Below are positions 63,456-64,000 of a stretch of DNA of 64,000 nt, one piece after another (within the stretch, counting starts at the first letter, position 1; every line of letters starts with the position of its first letter). The notes under the pieces are model-generated. The model saw nothing but the letters and a program-made list of their open reading frames with translations, did no database searches and was not told where the DNA came from. The DNA comes from Acanthosepion esculentum (lineage: Eukaryota; Mollusca; Cephalopoda; Sepiida; Sepiidae): assembly GCA_964036315.1 (NCBI GenBank), contig OZ038485.1, positions 72,288,824-72,352,823 on the forward strand, read 5' to 3'. A program made the translations under genes and the position numbers.

Positions 63456-64000
63456 GCAAACTGTTGAAACTTGTTGAAATCAATAGTTTTCGATCGATAA
63501 CATATCGATTTTCAATAATTTTATTGGTTTTCTAAAGATTTCAATAAGTAAATCAATTTTACAAACAACCGTGTTTAAGGTTGAAAAACAAGCCAAAACA
63601 GCTTGCTTTTACACCTAAAATTCAATATTTTTCAAAACTTTGTAAAACTTAAAATTTGCAATATAACTTTGTGCAAACTGTTGAAACTTGTTGAAATGAA
63701 TACTTTTCGATCGGTAACATATTGATTTTCAATAATTTTATTGGTTTTCTAAAGATTTCAATAAGTAAATCAATTTTACAAACAACCGTGTTTAAGGTTG
63801 AAAAACAAGGCAAAACAGCTTGCTTTTACACCAAAAATTCAATATTTTTCAAAACTTTGTAAAACTTAAAATTTGCAATATAACTTTGTGAAAACTGTTG
63901 AAACTTGTTGAAATCAATACTTTTCGATCGATAACATATCGATTTTCAATAATTTTATTGGTTTTCTAAAGATTTCAATAAGTAAATCAATTTGACACGC

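Larger units (their letters stand above)
1..64000 (+). repeat. 217-bp AT-rich satellite, head-to-tail tandem array filling the window
   Basis: TTTTCGATCG recurs at 1, 218, 435 and 652 and then continues to 63,921 with the same spacing. The mean spacing is just under 217 bp because many copies carry small deletions. About 295 monomers lie in one orientation with no inversion and no foreign insertion seen. Base composition of a typical monomer is about 54 G+C in 217 (25%). Monomers differ mainly in a variable box (monomer bases 75-125) and in the header around the inverted repeat; the rest is nearly constant. The array runs off both ends of the window, so its true length is unknown. Such arrays are typical of centromeric or pericentromeric heterochromatin in eukaryotes, but no centromere function is shown by sequence alone. 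The strand sign is only the orientation in which I describe the monomer. Confidence 0.98.
59799..64000 (+). repeat. Right end section: reshuffled copies of the 49-59.8 kb domain
   Basis: About 19 monomers, all H, Hg, K, P and relatives; no T, F, L, M or O box was seen. 59,989-60,643 repeats at 62,801-63,455 and 61,270-62,494 copies 51,310-52,534. A 1-base insertion (TTTTTCTAAAAC) is near 61,255 and a shortened T-run (CAATATTTTC) near 61,035. The array continues past the window end. Confidence 0.88.

Noticed and set aside
1..64000. CRISPR array
   Set aside because: The repeat is 217 bp, continuous, and has no unique spacers between copies; there are no cas genes.
1..64000. Transposon or LTR tandem, or rDNA spacer array
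   Set aside because: There are no terminal inverted repeats of transposon length, no reverse transcriptase or integrase frame, no rRNA sequence and no target-site duplications. The unit is too short and too regular.
1..64000. Telomeric or simple-sequence DNA
   Set aside because: No short telomere-type repeat and no microsatellite run longer than normal A- or T-tracts was seen.
1..64000. TATA-like promoters and terminator hairpins
   Set aside because: TATAAC, AATAAT and A/T runs recur in every monomer simply because it is 75% A+T. The header dyad has no following T-run that behaves as a specific terminator, and there is no gene for it to serve.

Overview
The whole window is a single, uninterrupted head-to-tail tandem satellite array. 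The monomer is 217 bp and about 25% G+C; by phase counting there are about 295 monomers, all in the same orientation. I found no gene, RNA gene, transposon, unrelated spacer or unique sequence. This is typical of eukaryotic (peri)centromeric or heterochromatic satellite DNA from an AT-rich genome. The species cannot be read from the sequence: I do not recognise the monomer, so invertebrate or plant origin is open. No coding capacity is expected, because 217 = 3x72+1 moves any reading frame by one base per monomer. The few open frames of 65-84 codons are chance products of monomer mutations.

Monomer anatomy, numbered from the TTTTCG that opens each copy: (1) bases 1-26, a 'header' containing the inverted repeat ATCGATA-ACA-TATCGAT; (2) bases 27-74, a conserved AT-rich box with T-tracts about 10 bp apart; (3) bases 75-125, a variable box; (4) bases 126-190, a conserved box containing a degenerate internal duplication of about 31-34 bp; (5) bases 188-217, with A-tracts exactly 10 bp apart and a repeated TTGAAA motif. 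I name monomers by the variable box: H (ACACGCAACCTTG), Hg (ACACGCAACCGTG), K (ACAAACAACCGTG then AAGG), M (ACAAACAACCATG), O (ACAAACAACAGTTTTT), P (ACAAACAACAGTG), F (TCAAACAGCC), T1 (TCATACAGCCGTGTTC), T2 (TCATACAGCCGTGTTT, usually 1 bp short) and L (TCATACAGCCGTGTTTATT).

Layout. 1-8,880: mixed monomers with short duplications. 8,881-14,304: an irregular relative of the 9-mer higher-order repeat (HOR). 14,305-22,130: mosaic. 22,131-29,279: a nearly perfect 9-monomer HOR of 1,950 bp, 3.7 copies. 28,113-36,924: a rearranged second copy of about 10.1-17.6 kb. 36,925-49,283: mosaic with a 5-monomer HOR at 42.4-44.7 kb. 49,284-59,798: a different satellite domain that lacks the T, F and L monomers and is built of 15-monomer (3,241 bp) and 11-monomer (2,387 bp) tandem duplications. 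59,799-64,000: further reshuffled copies of that domain. Every duplication offset I measured equals a whole number of 217-bp monomers minus a few bases explained by small deletions, so the array has been remodelled by in-register exchange (unequal crossing-over, conversion or break repair).

Nothing here looks like a new enzymatic or defence system. The points of interest are the HOR organisation, the graded inverted-repeat element in every monomer, the sharp subfamily boundary near 49 kb and the long near-identical duplications. All identities were judged by eye from the sequence.
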